Positions 15,671 to 26,195 of a stretch of DNA of 64,000 nucleotides are shown here, in pieces; the stretch's first letter is position 1; every line of letters starts with the position of its first letter. The notes below the pieces were generated by a model. It saw nothing but the letters and a program-made list of their open reading frames with translations, had not been told where the DNA came from and did no database searches. A program made the position numbers and the translations under genes. Origin of the DNA: Glandiceps talaboti (Eukaryota > Hemichordata > Enteropneusta > Spengelidae). The stretch lies in NCBI RefSeq assembly GCF_964340395.1, contig NC_135567.1:5771899-5835898 (forward strand). Reading direction: 5' to 3'.

Positions 15671-16219
15671 ATATACCTACATGTCACTGATTCACAACTA
15701 ACTTGTTCTGTGTAAGTAGCAATAAGTAGCAGTTAACAATCCATGCTTCTATTTACGATAGGTAGCTGGTAAAAAGAATCCATGAGGAGTTGGCTAACTG
15801 ACCTTTAAACCAATTTATTATTACCAAACAAAATAATCAAGTTTGAACCAACCTTGGAAAATGCTTCCACTTATTAACAAACTTGATCGAACAACCCACA
15901 GTTGGTTATATGGTAAACGCAATGTCATACACTTATTTAATATTGATAGTGTTAGGAATCGCCTTCCCTTTATTACTAATGGCCCTTTTCAGGGCCACCA
16001 CATCCTCCAAAAAGAGAACTACCAAACCACTAAACTATAGTTTCAACAAATAAAATCTTGAGAATAATCTCCCGATATGGATAGAAGAAAAATTTTCAAG
16101 ACAAACACACGAAACACACTTTGGTAAATCATGAATAAATACAAGAGAAAATACAAACAGTGCTTTTCCTCTAGTAGCCTCTGTTTGTAGATGTCTACAA
16201 ACAAACATGTGTTTGTAGT
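15671..16219. other. non-coding, possibly decayed 5' part of the Penelope-like element
   Basis: Short broken frames precede the reverse transcriptase remnant. One plus-strand stretch at 15,843-16,040 reads as 65 codons, including NRLPFITNGPFQGHHIL. I do not recognise it as a specific domain. Confidence 0.4.
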
Positions 16220-17060
16220 ATGGACTCATCAACTTCTCCAAAGATAGCTGACATCTCATTCCACAAACTTGGGTATCGCATTATTGAAACATACACGGAT
16301 AAAATATCACTTTGGACACGTTTCAGAGATGTCATATTAATGCTATTCAATGGCACACAAACCGAACTTAATATTTTGAGTGAAAAGATAAATGAAATGC
16401 ACCCAACATTAAAATTTTTGTCGGTCAGCTCAGAAACGGAAGTGCTATGCCATGATTTGGTGATTTACAAAGGTCATAGGTTCAAACAAACCAAAAGGTT
16501 GGATATCAAGACTCACACCAAACTAGTCTAGTTCCTATACAATATCGATCATTATGATTTATACAATGTGTGGTTATAGAAACCACATTCTGGTCATCCA
16601 GACTACACCAAACCGACTGACACTTTTCAGTACCTCCAGAGACACCCAAACACATGTCACCCAAATTCAGCCTTTAATGGTTGTTATTAAATTGAAACAA
16701 TGAGGTATGAACGTGCAGTAACGAAGACGATTTCCAAAACAAATTGAAATTCTTCATAAACAAATTGACACAAGAGGATACAACAAATCAGAAATGATTC
16801 GCTCATTAGGTCCATTATGAGAATAGGGAGACATTTCTAAAATCAACTCAAGAGATTCCTCTAGTTTTCAAAACAACATATACAGTCCCAACATCAAAGC
16901 GTCTAAACTAAAAGGCACATTAACAAAACATTGGGAACTGCTAGAAAATAATGTAACCTTGAACCAACTCTACCTGACCAAACCAATCATAGCACAGAAT
17001 AGAACGAAACAAAAATCTTAAAGACATACTTCTCACAACTAAACTGAAGTCCTCTACTTC
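16220..17060 (+). pseudogene. Penelope-like reverse transcriptase remnant
   Basis: The frame opening at 16,220 reads MDSSTSPKIADISFHKL, matching the GSPLSPxxADI region before the catalytic motif of Penelope-type reverse transcriptases. It continues as W-T-RFRD where the family has a W-x-RYxDD-like motif; here the second Asp is lost. Then come LNILSEKINEMHPTLKF and LDIKTHTKL. After stops and frame changes the text resumes with FQYLQRHPNTCHPNSAFNG, TRGYNKSEMIRSLG, LTKHWELLENN and TKPIIAQNRTKQKS. The order and the final KHW / KPI-x-x-x-R signatures are typical of the C-terminal RT region of Penelope-like elements. No GIY-YIG endonuclease domain is visible downstream. Dead copy. Confidence 0.72.
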
Positions 17061-17064
17061 TAAA

Positions 17065-17088
17065 AGCAAGGCTGAAAATAGCCTTGCT
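17065..17088. other. short perfect hairpin
   Basis: AGCAAGGCT, a 6-base loop, then AGCCTTGCT: a perfect 9-bp stem just past the Penelope-like remnant. It may be part of the element's 3' end; no function is shown. Confidence 0.5.
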
Positions 17089-17134
17089 GATCATAATGTG
17101 ATTGAAATACTAGTATCTCTGCTTGAGGAACAAT

Positions 17135-17270
17135 ATGATATTTTTTTTACCCAAAACCCACATCTCTGATGGATTCATTTTCATTTTCACAATTTTTCAA
17201 CTAGACACCAGAAGTAACATGACCACCAAATATCATGGCAATTGGTCCAGCGGTTTTTGACTTTAAGTTG

Positions 17271-17320
<50 letters not shown>

Positions 17321-17382
17321 GACAGACACTTTGCCATGCCTATAGCACTACTGAACCTTATCAGTTCAGTTGTGCTAAAAAG
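17135..17382 (+). mobile_element. family I TIR element, right-end fragment
   Basis: Shares the family I right end: CACCAAATATCATGGCAATTG, then GGTTTTTGACTTTAAGTTGT, a (CA)n tract with GACA repeats, TTTGCCATGCCTATAGCACT, and the terminal CAGTTGTGCTA. The left half is missing. It abuts the Penelope-like remnant. Confidence 0.75.
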
Positions 17383-17691
17383 ACAAATTAAAACAATTTG
17401 GGAAGGGTCAAAACAGGTGTATATATATATTCAAGCCATAGATATATATGTTGGTGTATATTTGGCAAATAAATAGGTCATTTTAACACATTGAAAGTAT
17501 GAAGTAAACAAACAAATAATAATAGCAAACACAACATGTATCTCATACTATCTTAACATAGCACATTTTTAAGAACAGGCAAAGTCAGAGGGGCCAAGCC
17601 ACAATGATTTTGTCTCATGCCATTTTGTTATTTGTGTGATTTTTTAAACCAAATTTATTGTGCAGCTATAGTTTAATTTACCTAACAACAT

Positions 17692-18383
17692 ACACAGGGA
17701 ACCTTGCACACCCCTGTAACATTCATATACCTATGACAGCATTATGCATATAGCTGTACCATATCAGTGGAGCCACAGGGGCTGTACCAGCCATGTGTAC
17801 AATATCCCTGTAACAGCTCTGGCCAACACACTAGGTGTAACATACTGTACCTAGATTCGACATATGTATGACACTGGTATGGTAACATTAATGTAACACG
17901 GATGTGAAAAAATAGCAATGCAGCATAATTAATTTATGTTTTTACAACATCCATGTACAAGTGCATTTTCCCACAGCCATATACAAAATATGTTAGCATA
18001 GCTGTAACATAGGTATTTCCCACAGCCATGTACCAGCTATGTGAGCAATGCTGGTCAGATATGAACAAAATGGTTGCTACAGGGTATTATTCCACCATAG
18101 CTGTTACATGTATGTGCACAACTGTGTGCTAGGTATGCAGTATACACAGATATGGTACTCGGATGTGCAAAACAGTCTTGGCACAGGGAAGGTATTCCAC
18201 ATACATCCAACAAGCATATTTTTCACAACCATGTACCAGGGCTGTGGAAACATTTACCCTTTCAAGGGATTGTGAGGCACATAGGTGGTACATAGCTGTG
18301 CTCTTCTTCCTAGCACTAGGATATGGTCACATCCTAGCAATATGATGTACACATCCTGCTAGGATGTACAAGGCTCCCAGTGT
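17692..18383. mobile_element. TIR element, family III, copy 2
   Basis: Same sequence order as the copy at 15,051: ACACAGGGAACCTTGCACAC at the left, CAGCCATGTACCAGCTATG internally, and GGCTCCCAGTGT at the right, which is an imperfect inverted match to the left end (two mismatches). The two copies lie in the same orientation 2.6 kb apart and differ by many substitutions and small indels, so they are old. Confidence 0.7.
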
Positions 18384-18619
18384 AATGATGCTATTTCCTT
18401 TCCTTAAAAGTTGTATTTTTTAATATTAATAAATATATTTACATATATACCTGAAACTGTCCTATAATACCTTTATATGGTGACCACCGACCTTGCATTT
18501 TGTACTGACCAATGCAGCTACCCTATATCATAAATCTATCCTGAAAGTTCAGACACAAATTACATTTGCAAGTACAGCCTGTTTTATTGACAAACATTGC
18601 GCCTCCAGTGGCAAGATTT

Positions 18620-18987
18620 ACAGTCCTGTTTTTTGAGGTCAAAATTTATCTATTTTAGAAAAATTATTCCTGTTTTGTTACTTTTGGGGATTTTTTGACC
18701 AAATTCGATATGTGTGTATATGTCAGCAGGTCAAATAACATATTAGTTGTTATTGTCGGAAAATTGTGTTTCACTTTTTATTTATTTAAATTTTTATTAT
18801 TATATATTTTTTATAAATTTTATCAATTCACGTCCAATTTTTACAAACTACATCCCCACCAAGCATCAAATTAGTCCCACTAGTTTCAGATATTAAAATT
18901 TATGCACAGACAGAAAGACAGACATATGGATATGTTACCATGTCTAAAGCTTGGTAACATCTTATTGTTTAGTTGTGCAAAAATAAT
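18620..18987 (+). mobile_element. diverged family I right end (possible)
   Basis: Shows TTTTTTGACCAAATTCGAT, then CACAGACAGAAAGACAGACA, then TAGTTGTGCAAAAA, in the same order as family I right ends but with many changes. Low confidence because the middle is poorly conserved. Confidence 0.45.
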
Positions 18988-20018
18988 GTGTTTTCAAGTG
19001 ACCTTATAGGGATTAACAGTGGTTCCTCAGAAGAGCAGGGACAATAGTAATCCATAGTATCTATTTTGTGTGATACAGTTGGTATGAAATATGAGATACA
19101 GGTAACAGTATGAGTTTGGGTTTGGAGGTCTCAGGGAGTACCATTTTATACACAGTCCTCTCCCTACAGATCTGCTGATCTTGATTTGTTGTATTTTCTC
19201 TACGTAGTCTTTTTTCAATCCATGTTTCAATATACAGTGGCGCGAGAGCAGATGAATTTTTAATAGCTGAGGGAAATTGATTTTGTCTGAGTAGCACTTG
19301 ACCCCAAAGCCATGCTATAGGGTCTATGATAACACCCAGGATGAAACATGGATGTCATAGTAACTTGATGATCATATTGAAAATAAAATAGCGTGCCTGA
19401 TTTAGAGAGCTTTTGACGAAGTTTTGTCAAGGAACACGCTCAGATTTTCCAATTCACATGGTACCTCACAGAGTTACTCCATATTGACTAATTCAGTGAT
19501 GAACAATTGAGTATCGAATCCTGGCAGGCTCGTAGGTTATTTAGCCAAACACAATTAAATATATTTAATATTCTTTTCATTTTTATAACATTTTTATTGT
19601 AAAGGCAGAAGATGTTTATGATATATGCTTGAAATTGCAACAAAATAGTTGTAAGACTGTCAAGATTAAAACTACTTTAACAAAATATCTATCAGATTTA
19701 GCACTATGGCAGATGATTAACTTTTTAGAGAATTGTATGCAAATCATTAAAATGTCTATAAAACTTCTATAGATGAATTTGTGTAAAGCATGTAAAAATC
19801 AAACTAATTAAAAATATTTTAGAATTTCTATAATCGTCTACAAAAGCTCTATAAAACCTTTTTGTAAGTGTAGCTGGTTTTTTTTAATGAAAATATGTAA
19901 GTACTTACCTTATCAACTTGACAAATTACAGTCAAATATTCTCTGATGTCACATTGGGATGTGTGTATATGTCACAGAGTAAATAAATAAGATATTATCT
20001 CATCTAAAGCCAACTTAC
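18988..20018. other. non-coding, probably intronic
   Basis: AT-rich. Lies downstream of the minus-strand ankyrin exon in its reading direction. One minus-strand splice-donor-like GTAAGTACT sits near 19,908, but the short segment before it has stops in the frame continuing from the ankyrin exon, so I do not call an exon. Confidence 0.45.
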
Positions 20019-20117
20019 GTTATTTACTGCATTTACTTGGGCCTTGGCTTCCAGCAACAATTTACAGATATCCAAATACCCTTTCCAAGCAGCCAAATGT
20101 AGACTTGTCCATTCAAT
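20019..20117 (-). CDS. single-exon ankyrin repeat (internal exon of an ankyrin-repeat gene)
   Basis: On the minus strand a 99-nt segment is bounded by an acceptor (TTATAG before ATTGAATGG) and a strong donor (AATAAC then GTAAGTTGG). It translates in phase 0 to exactly 33 residues, the length of one ankyrin repeat. It contains TSLHLAAWKGYLDICKLLL and ends with EAKAQVNAVNN. The T-x-LHLAA helix start, the GxLxIxxLLL second helix and the V-N-A-x-(N/D) turn are canonical. Being in phase at both ends fits the repeat-per-exon layout common in ankyrin genes. It is too short to appear as a long ORF. Neighbouring exons were not found nearby, so introns here are long. Which ankyrin gene it belongs to cannot be told. 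Confidence 0.85.
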
Positions 20118-20241
20118 CTATAATTAAAGGATACAATTTACTAATCCTCTTGTTATAGTATTGCAATGTATTATATCAATAATTATTATTGTAATCTCTT
20201 TGTGTAAATATACAAATATTTTCTTGAAATGTTTCCCAAGT

Positions 20242-20291
<50 letters not shown>

Positions 20292-20999
20292 GATTGATTA
20301 ATGAGTAGGGTCAGTAATTTTGAGTGACTGTCGGGTCCCACAGCCGCCGACCACCGTGAGCTGGATCCTGCTGTTGACAAAATGCAGAATGCACACACGC
20401 AACCACTTGTTTGTTGACATTTGCTGACTCAACATCTTAGTTCTCACTAGATAAGATTATACAAAATCACCTTTACCCTCTAGAAATTCATTTGGCATGG
20501 GTAGCATTTAAAAAAACACAAAGAGAACACAATAAATACTAATAAAAATACTTGGTTTCCAGGGATCTCTGCCTGTGTGAAAGTTGATGATATGCCTAGA
20601 TTGCTATAGGCAGTTCTGACTTCATATTTCTGATTGTGAACTTGACAACTTCAAAACAAGGCCACATGGCTGAAACTAAGTGCAATGTTTTCTGGAAGTA
20701 CTCAGTGCTTGCATTGAATGTGGTAGAATGAAACAATTCAATCAATGAAATATGATCCTTCCAATTGTCTATTGACTTTCCTTACCTCAAAACAAGCTGT
20801 ACCCAAATGAAATATGCATAAAATACACATAAATCATAAGTTCAACATGTGTGTTTATCTGTGCTCTAGGTAAACAGGATTTCGTAAGCCGAGCCAACAA
20901 TGCATTATGGGTAATGTCTCATACTGCGTAGGACTTGGTAGGGGAAACCCGCGATTAGTCAATGAAGAAAGAAACCTACTGTGCCCCAGGTATATCAAC
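20118..20999. other. non-coding with (ATT)n tract
   Basis: Contains a microsatellite of about 15 ATT units at 20,245-20,289. A GC-richer patch follows at 20,330-20,380; on the minus strand it has an acceptor-like TTTTGTCAACAG but soon meets a stop. No gene called. Confidence 0.5.
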
Positions 21000-21033
21000 A
21001 GTTCCAAGTGGGCCCTCTAGGCCCCCTGGAACT
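21000..21033. other. imperfect hairpin
   Basis: AGTTCCAAGTGGGCC and GGCCCCCTGGAACT face each other across a 5-base loop, with about two mismatches and one bulge. GC-rich in an AT-rich neighbourhood. Confidence 0.5.
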
Positions 21034-21115
21034 ATCAGCACATACAGACAAACTGATGACAGAAACCCGAACATCTAAATATAGATAACATTATACAAAG
21101 CAGATAATAGTCTCT

Positions 21116-21190
21116 GTTACCTAGACTCTTGCCATAGAGGGCTCCATCCCCAGCAGTGGTGGATCCCTCAATGGCAAGAGTCTGGGTAAT
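21116..21190. other. long imperfect hairpin (about 33-bp arms)
   Basis: The left arm contains TAGACTCTTGCCATAGAGG and the right arm its inverted counterpart CCTCAATGGCAAGAGTCTG, extending outward to GTTACC / GGTAAT and inward to GATCC-like sequence. The loop is only a few bases. This is compatible with a small foldback element or a structured RNA; no coding potential. Confidence 0.65.
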
Positions 21191-22324
21191 CAAGACTAAC
21201 ATATATGTTGCATCAAAGGTTGGTGCAAAAGAATCAGGTCAGATGATGGGTATATTCTATACTTCTTTTAACTGTGGATTATTTCCCTCATTGGGCGTGC
21301 ACCTGATGTAACAGCAGACAGACGTGTTTTCTCTGGGCTCCTGAAAAATAAAGCTACCCAGTACATCTTTGAAGCAACTCCTGCCAATTAAACTGGTATT
21401 CTAACTTCCTGATTAGAATGCCTGTTGACACGGCAGTTGAAGTCTACCGAAGGAACCTAAATTAAACCTGTCAAGTGCCGTAAATTAACATATGACAGTG
21501 AGTATGGTGATAAGTTATTCAGTAGTAGCCCCATGTGCGTAGACACCACCATTTTGTCAAGTTGCATTACAGTAACCAGAAAAGCTGCTTGCTGTTGTTA
21601 ATATGTTAGAGTTTTCTATGTGTCGTGTCATGTGAGTGATGTAACAGTCCTAAGTTGGAAGCTTCTTGCTATTGTTTTTCCTGTTTTAAGCTGTTTACTT
21701 CACTACCGACGTTTTCACTCAACCTGTCCTATTTTTAACTTTGATGTTTCCTATGTTATTCAAATGTGCAATTGATCCAGTAAATAAGTTCCTATCATTT
21801 TCAATGTACAGGGTACTATACCACTACAATTCCACGAGTATCTGCACTAACCCTGAATTATTACTTATACCAGACCAACCATGTCTCTTGCAATGTCCCG
21901 ACCAATGAGAACAAAGAAATCTCCACAAATTTACACTCCTTCAAAATCAAAATATGTTGCCGGTAACAGAACTAACACCAACTATTCACTGAATACCAGA
22001 AAAACCATTACCAAGAAAAATGAAGCAGCTTCAAGAGTATTACATTGTGAAACTTAAATAATTGGAGGTGGTGTTGTACTAACTTTATCTGCTGCTGCAT
22101 GTGAGCTCATAAAGAACTGTTTTGTTGACTACTATAAAGATAAACATACTACAATGCATTCAAAGATATAAAATAACGGTCTTGAAAGTGAACGTCCTCT
22201 GTCAATTAAAGCATGTCCACTCTTCAGAATCAACATATATCACACAACATCAACATCATTATGATAAACGGAAGCAAAATAGACAAGTTCCTAGTTAATG
22301 ATCTCCATCATTTTTTATCCTGAT
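21191..22324. other. mostly non-coding; possible 57-codon coding remnant
   Basis: From an ATG at 21,881 the plus strand stays open for about 57 codons: MSLAMSRPMRTKKSPQIY, then a Lys/Thr/Asn-rich stretch ending near 22,057. A further stretch resumes after the stop, with IIGGGVVLTLSAAACELIKN. I do not recognise it; it may be a decayed ORF of a mobile element or chance. Confidence 0.3.
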
Positions 22325-22380
22325 TGAAAGGCGTGGGCATGGGCTATATCTGAACTGGCGCCCATGCCCACACCGTTTCA
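22325..22380. other. 20-bp stem hairpin
   Basis: TGAAAGGCGTGGGCATGGGC pairs with GCCCATGCCCACACCGTTTCA (one bulge, one mismatch) around a ~15-base loop. Isolated GC-rich inverted repeat; role unknown. Confidence 0.65.
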
Positions 22381-23717
22381 CTAAGTGAGTTACACAGCCA
22401 AACAAAAGCGACCTTACATTAGCATCGAATGAAACTACAATCAGTCACAGACAGGCAGTTGTCAACGTTGTAAATGTTTCAACTGTAAACAAATTCAGTG
22501 ATTGTATTAGTATATTTAAAGGTAATTTGATGCTACCTCTATACATTTCGTCTTAATACCATGTAGACGTGTACATACATGTTATAAGGATGAACGCAAA
22601 CTCTGTAATACATGTGTTATAGATGCTCATGAAACAGAACGTCTAGGGGATACACAGACAGTTTATAGTGTACGGAACGCAACGCAATGCAAAGCGACCA
22701 GAATTTTCATGATAAGGACAATGCCCTTTTCTGAGTTCATATAACACAACTGTGGCAAATATTTCTATGAATCGAACAATACTTCATGACTACGTTCGAG
22801 AAGAAGAGTACTACAGAGAACGTGTAAACGTTTGCTGAAATAAACATGAACACTACGTGAACACTTCATAAGCAAATGTGAATATTTCCATACTACAATT
22901 ATTACTAACTTTCTATCCAACGCTGAAGAAATACTACATAAACATTTACCAATCCACATCCACAAAGGAACATTAACAACAAATATGACACAACTTGTTC
23001 TAGACTTTACTAAACTATAGGAAATAAATAAATAACTACCTGAAACAGATCTTTAACAAGCGACCTATCGGTCAGAATAGCTCCGCTGTTTTGTTTTTTT
23101 TGTTTGTTTTTTATTTTGGTAACATGTAGAAGTGGTTCAGTTCTTCAGCTCTTCACTATGCAGTTTTGTTTTAACGATGTAATAAAGTGGTTAGTGATTT
23201 CATATGATGTCTCACTATAAAACACATTTTACACAGAAGTTGGTAATGTATTGTACTTTTATACCATAGTCACCATTTTATAACAAAAATCTACTGTTAT
23301 GAAAAATTGCACAAAGTCTCAGAAAAAAATGACTGGGAAATGCACACAAGAAAAAGAAAAAAAGAGGATTTTGAGGTTGGCTATAAATAATTCCAGTGTC
23401 TTACAGCTTTAACCTTGGAATATTTTTAATGATGAATGAAATAACTTGGGGATCTAAAATAATTTTGAGGCAATTCGAATTTCAATTTTCTAACAAATTT
23501 ACCAAGTCAACAACATTCACCTTGTACTAGTTGTAGTAGACATAATATCGTCTGATATTTTAATTTACGGAGTTTCTTATGACCGGCGCCTGTCAGCAGA
23601 CTCTGCCAGTTTTTTTCACCATTCCATTGTATTTAAACCTTATACTTGATATTTTTGCAATATTTATAATTCTCAACAAAATACCTCAACATGCCTCACC
23701 TCGCTCGTACTTAAAGC
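22381..23717. other. non-coding or unrecognised decayed coding DNA
   Basis: Plus-strand fragments such as SQTGSCQRCKCFNCKQIQ near 22,440, and a ~52-codon open stretch around 22,590-22,745, suggest a decayed Cys-containing protein. Frames are broken and I recognise no family. The rest is AT-rich with no feature. Confidence 0.35.
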
Positions 23718-23771
23718 AGTCCCGGTATGATCACTGACTAGTCGTGCTTGCATACGGAGTAATCCGGGACT
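23718..23771. other. compact inverted-repeat structure
   Basis: AGTCCCGG and CCGGGACT form an 8-bp outer stem. Inside, GTATG and CATAC form a second stem enclosing the self-complementary GACTAGTC. A tRNA-like B-box resemblance just downstream (GACTCGATTCTG) is too weak to call a tRNA. Confidence 0.45.
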
Positions 23772-24339
23772 CGATTCTGACAATTGTCCCTACTATTTGT
23801 TTAGAGTCAAGTCAGCAATATAGACTCGTGCACCGCCTGTCGTATGTAAGCAGGGCTAACCACTGGCATGACCAGAGAGAACCTTTTCGGCTTTACATGT
23901 AAAACGGGGAAAGATACGAAAAATATAATGCAAAGTCTGAAGCCAAATTAAAGTTGTAATTATTTTAATTATTTTTACTTGCCAAATATTTGCATTTTGG
24001 AAATGGCAAGACACGTTCATGTCGTATAACTTTACATGTAAACTGTCGGCCAATAAACAAAGTTTGGTCGATTCACAGTCGGCAGTGAGACTGCTCTTGC
24101 ATAACTGCAACCGCATTCCTTAGCCGAGTTGTCTTCATTCTGGTTCACTGACAGTGAGGCCAATGTGTGAAATTGTGTATATTTAGACGATCATGGATTT
24201 TTCAAGAGGGAAAAAACACTAAGACATTATCTAAACCCCACTGTTTTTTGTATTTTGGGAAACAACTAATATGAGGTTATATTCGCATATAAATATTGTA
24301 ATTCGAAATAATGTGATGGATTTTAACGATTTGTGAAAG

Positions 24340-24636
24340 TGCCAAGTTGTGCTGTGAAACGGGGCCGCGAAATTGCGCGTATGTAAGGAAGCGCCCTCAA
24401 GTTGTCTCCATAAAGACGAAAGAAAATATTTGATGACATATGGCGGCGTTGCCGTTTGTTAACAATAACACATGTTTTTTGATTGGTTGGCGAAAGCTCA
24501 ATTTATGTCGTAAGCCAATAAAAATTGTCGAAACATAAGTTTATGGCTAGCAAGAGTTTGTGCTGAACGATTTCTGTTGTCTGCATCTGGGAAGTGTTAC
24601 TGGCGCCCTGTATTTGCTTACACGTATTGATTATAG
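24340..24636 (+). promoter_or_regulatory. candidate promoter and 5' non-coding exon of the coiled-coil locus
   Basis: This stretch is richer in CpG and GC than its surroundings (GGGGCCGCGAAATTGCGCG). It has a CATATGGCGGCG element resembling the YY1 initiator-proximal motif, plus CCAAT boxes in both orientations (GATTGGTTGG and AAGCCAATAAA). About 100 bp later comes a consensus splice donor: TTATAG, then GTAAGTAA. Together this fits a TATA-less metazoan promoter and a short 5' UTR exon ending at 24,636, to be spliced to an acceptor at 26,046. Inference only; no transcript data. Confidence 0.4.
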
Positions 24637-26046
24637 GTAAGTAACGTCTCATCTATTTTCAAATCGTCAAATCTTTTAACATCATAATAAAGAAGTAGTG
24701 TTTATCAATTTGTGCAAGTTTCGTTGAAATTAATAGAGAAATCGCTTCTCGCGACCATATTTTCTGAACGTGCATATTTTGTATTACGAACATATTCAAG
24801 ATGCCAAGTAAACGTCCCGTGCATATACACTCAAGTACTGATTTTTTGTAATTATTGCAATCGAATGCTAATCGCGCTAGCACATTAAAGGTAGGGTAAT
24901 CATCTGATCGCATTGATATATATTTTTAGGCATGTCACTTTTGCGATATTATTTTTTTTTGTACATAAAATGTGTACATAATTATACTTCATAGTCACTA
25001 AGGCCAGTGAAATTAAATTCTTCGCTGTGTTCACGTTGTCGATCTGGCCCGACCTTTTCATTTCACAAAATATTTCCACTCTTATATTCACGTTTGGCAT
25101 CTGACATGTTACAAAGCTTTCAAATGTTTATTTTATTTCTTTTTATTTTATTTTCATGTTCATATATTATGACAAAAGTAACTGTCTTTCAATAATTTTT
25201 TTAAAAAGTACTGAGGTTCAATTTCAGTGCCAACTTGCATCAGTGATTTTGTCAATGTTTATTCAATTTGTTTCCCTAAATTGGTTATGTTTAAGGATAT
25301 AGTGTAGTAATGCTATTCTCCTATAAACCATGCATGTCCATGTACATGTCTTCAAATAAGAAATATTTTGGGACAGCCTATTACCACGTTCCATGTTCAT
25401 GAAAATGACACATTTATGAAAGTATAAAAAATATGATAACGCAGATATTTTTAAAAACTCCAATGATTAAATATAAACATTTGTTTGTATAGAAAGGAGA
25501 ATCAACTCTAAAGTGTCGTAGGTAGGGGTGGAATACTATGGTAGCTGACTCCATTATGCTTAACACCAAATATGTTGTCCGTTTGTTCATAATGCTGTAC
25601 TGTATATCTTAGAGTTTCATAATTACTTTGCATTTCACTATATGCCCTTTAATTTGGCTGTTTGTAATTAGCCCTCTAAAGCTGTGGAGGCTGTAATAAC
25701 ACTGTTGTGGTTAAAATTGAAAATAAATACTGAAAATGACCAAACAACAAGTTAATCAAGTGAATTGGCTTGAAGATTGAATGCAGTAGAATGTGAAATG
25801 TGGTTTAGGCTGTCCAAAATATGTTTGACAATTTATTGAACTCAAATATATAATGTATAATTAAATATTATGAATTTTAGCTCACAGTGAAAAAAAGCTT
25901 TTAAATTACCTTCATCTTACTTTGTCTGTTTAGTATTATTTGTTGAAATGAGAATAAACTTCAACAATTGTTATGCTTCTATAACAATGTTTTATTTGTA
26001 AACAATTATGGTAATTATATAATTCTCTTGTGATTTTTCCCAACAG
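24637..26046 (+). other. candidate 5' UTR intron (1.41 kb)
   Basis: Starts GTAAGTAACG and ends with the polypyrimidine acceptor GATTTTTCCCAACAG. It lies between the promoter-like segment and the ATG of the long coding region. AT-rich with many stops in all frames. It contains the upstream arm of an inverted repeat of the coding start. Confidence 0.45.
25476..25609 (-). repeat. inverted partial copy of the coding start (upstream arm)
   Basis: Read on the minus strand this is an approximately 134-nt copy of 26,045-26,195, including AGATATACAGTACAGCATTA, the ATG, and AGCTACCATAGTATTCCA. About 17 nt after the start codon are deleted and the frame is lost. In the central ~110 nt I count only a handful of differences. 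Homology begins within two bases of the putative splice acceptor of the downstream arm. Confidence 0.9.
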
Positions 26047-26195
26047 ATATACAGTACAGCATTATGAACAAATTCTATGCAGGCATCAAGGACAACATAT
26101 TTGGTGTAAAGCATAATGGAATCAGCTACCATAGTATTCCACCCCCTTACCTACGACACTTCAGAGTTGATTTTGCTATCCGTACAAACAAGTGT
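26045..26195 (+). repeat. inverted repeat downstream arm covering the start codon
   Basis: Partner of the upstream arm, with a loop of about 435 nt between them. Any transcript initiating upstream and retaining the intron could fold into a long near-perfect hairpin covering the start codon. Confidence 0.9.

Noticed and set aside
23718-23790. Possible tRNA gene (hairpin plus a B-box-like GACTCGATTCTG).
   Set aside because: No acceptor/anticodon arm arrangement and no convincing A box; the spacing does not fit a cloverleaf.
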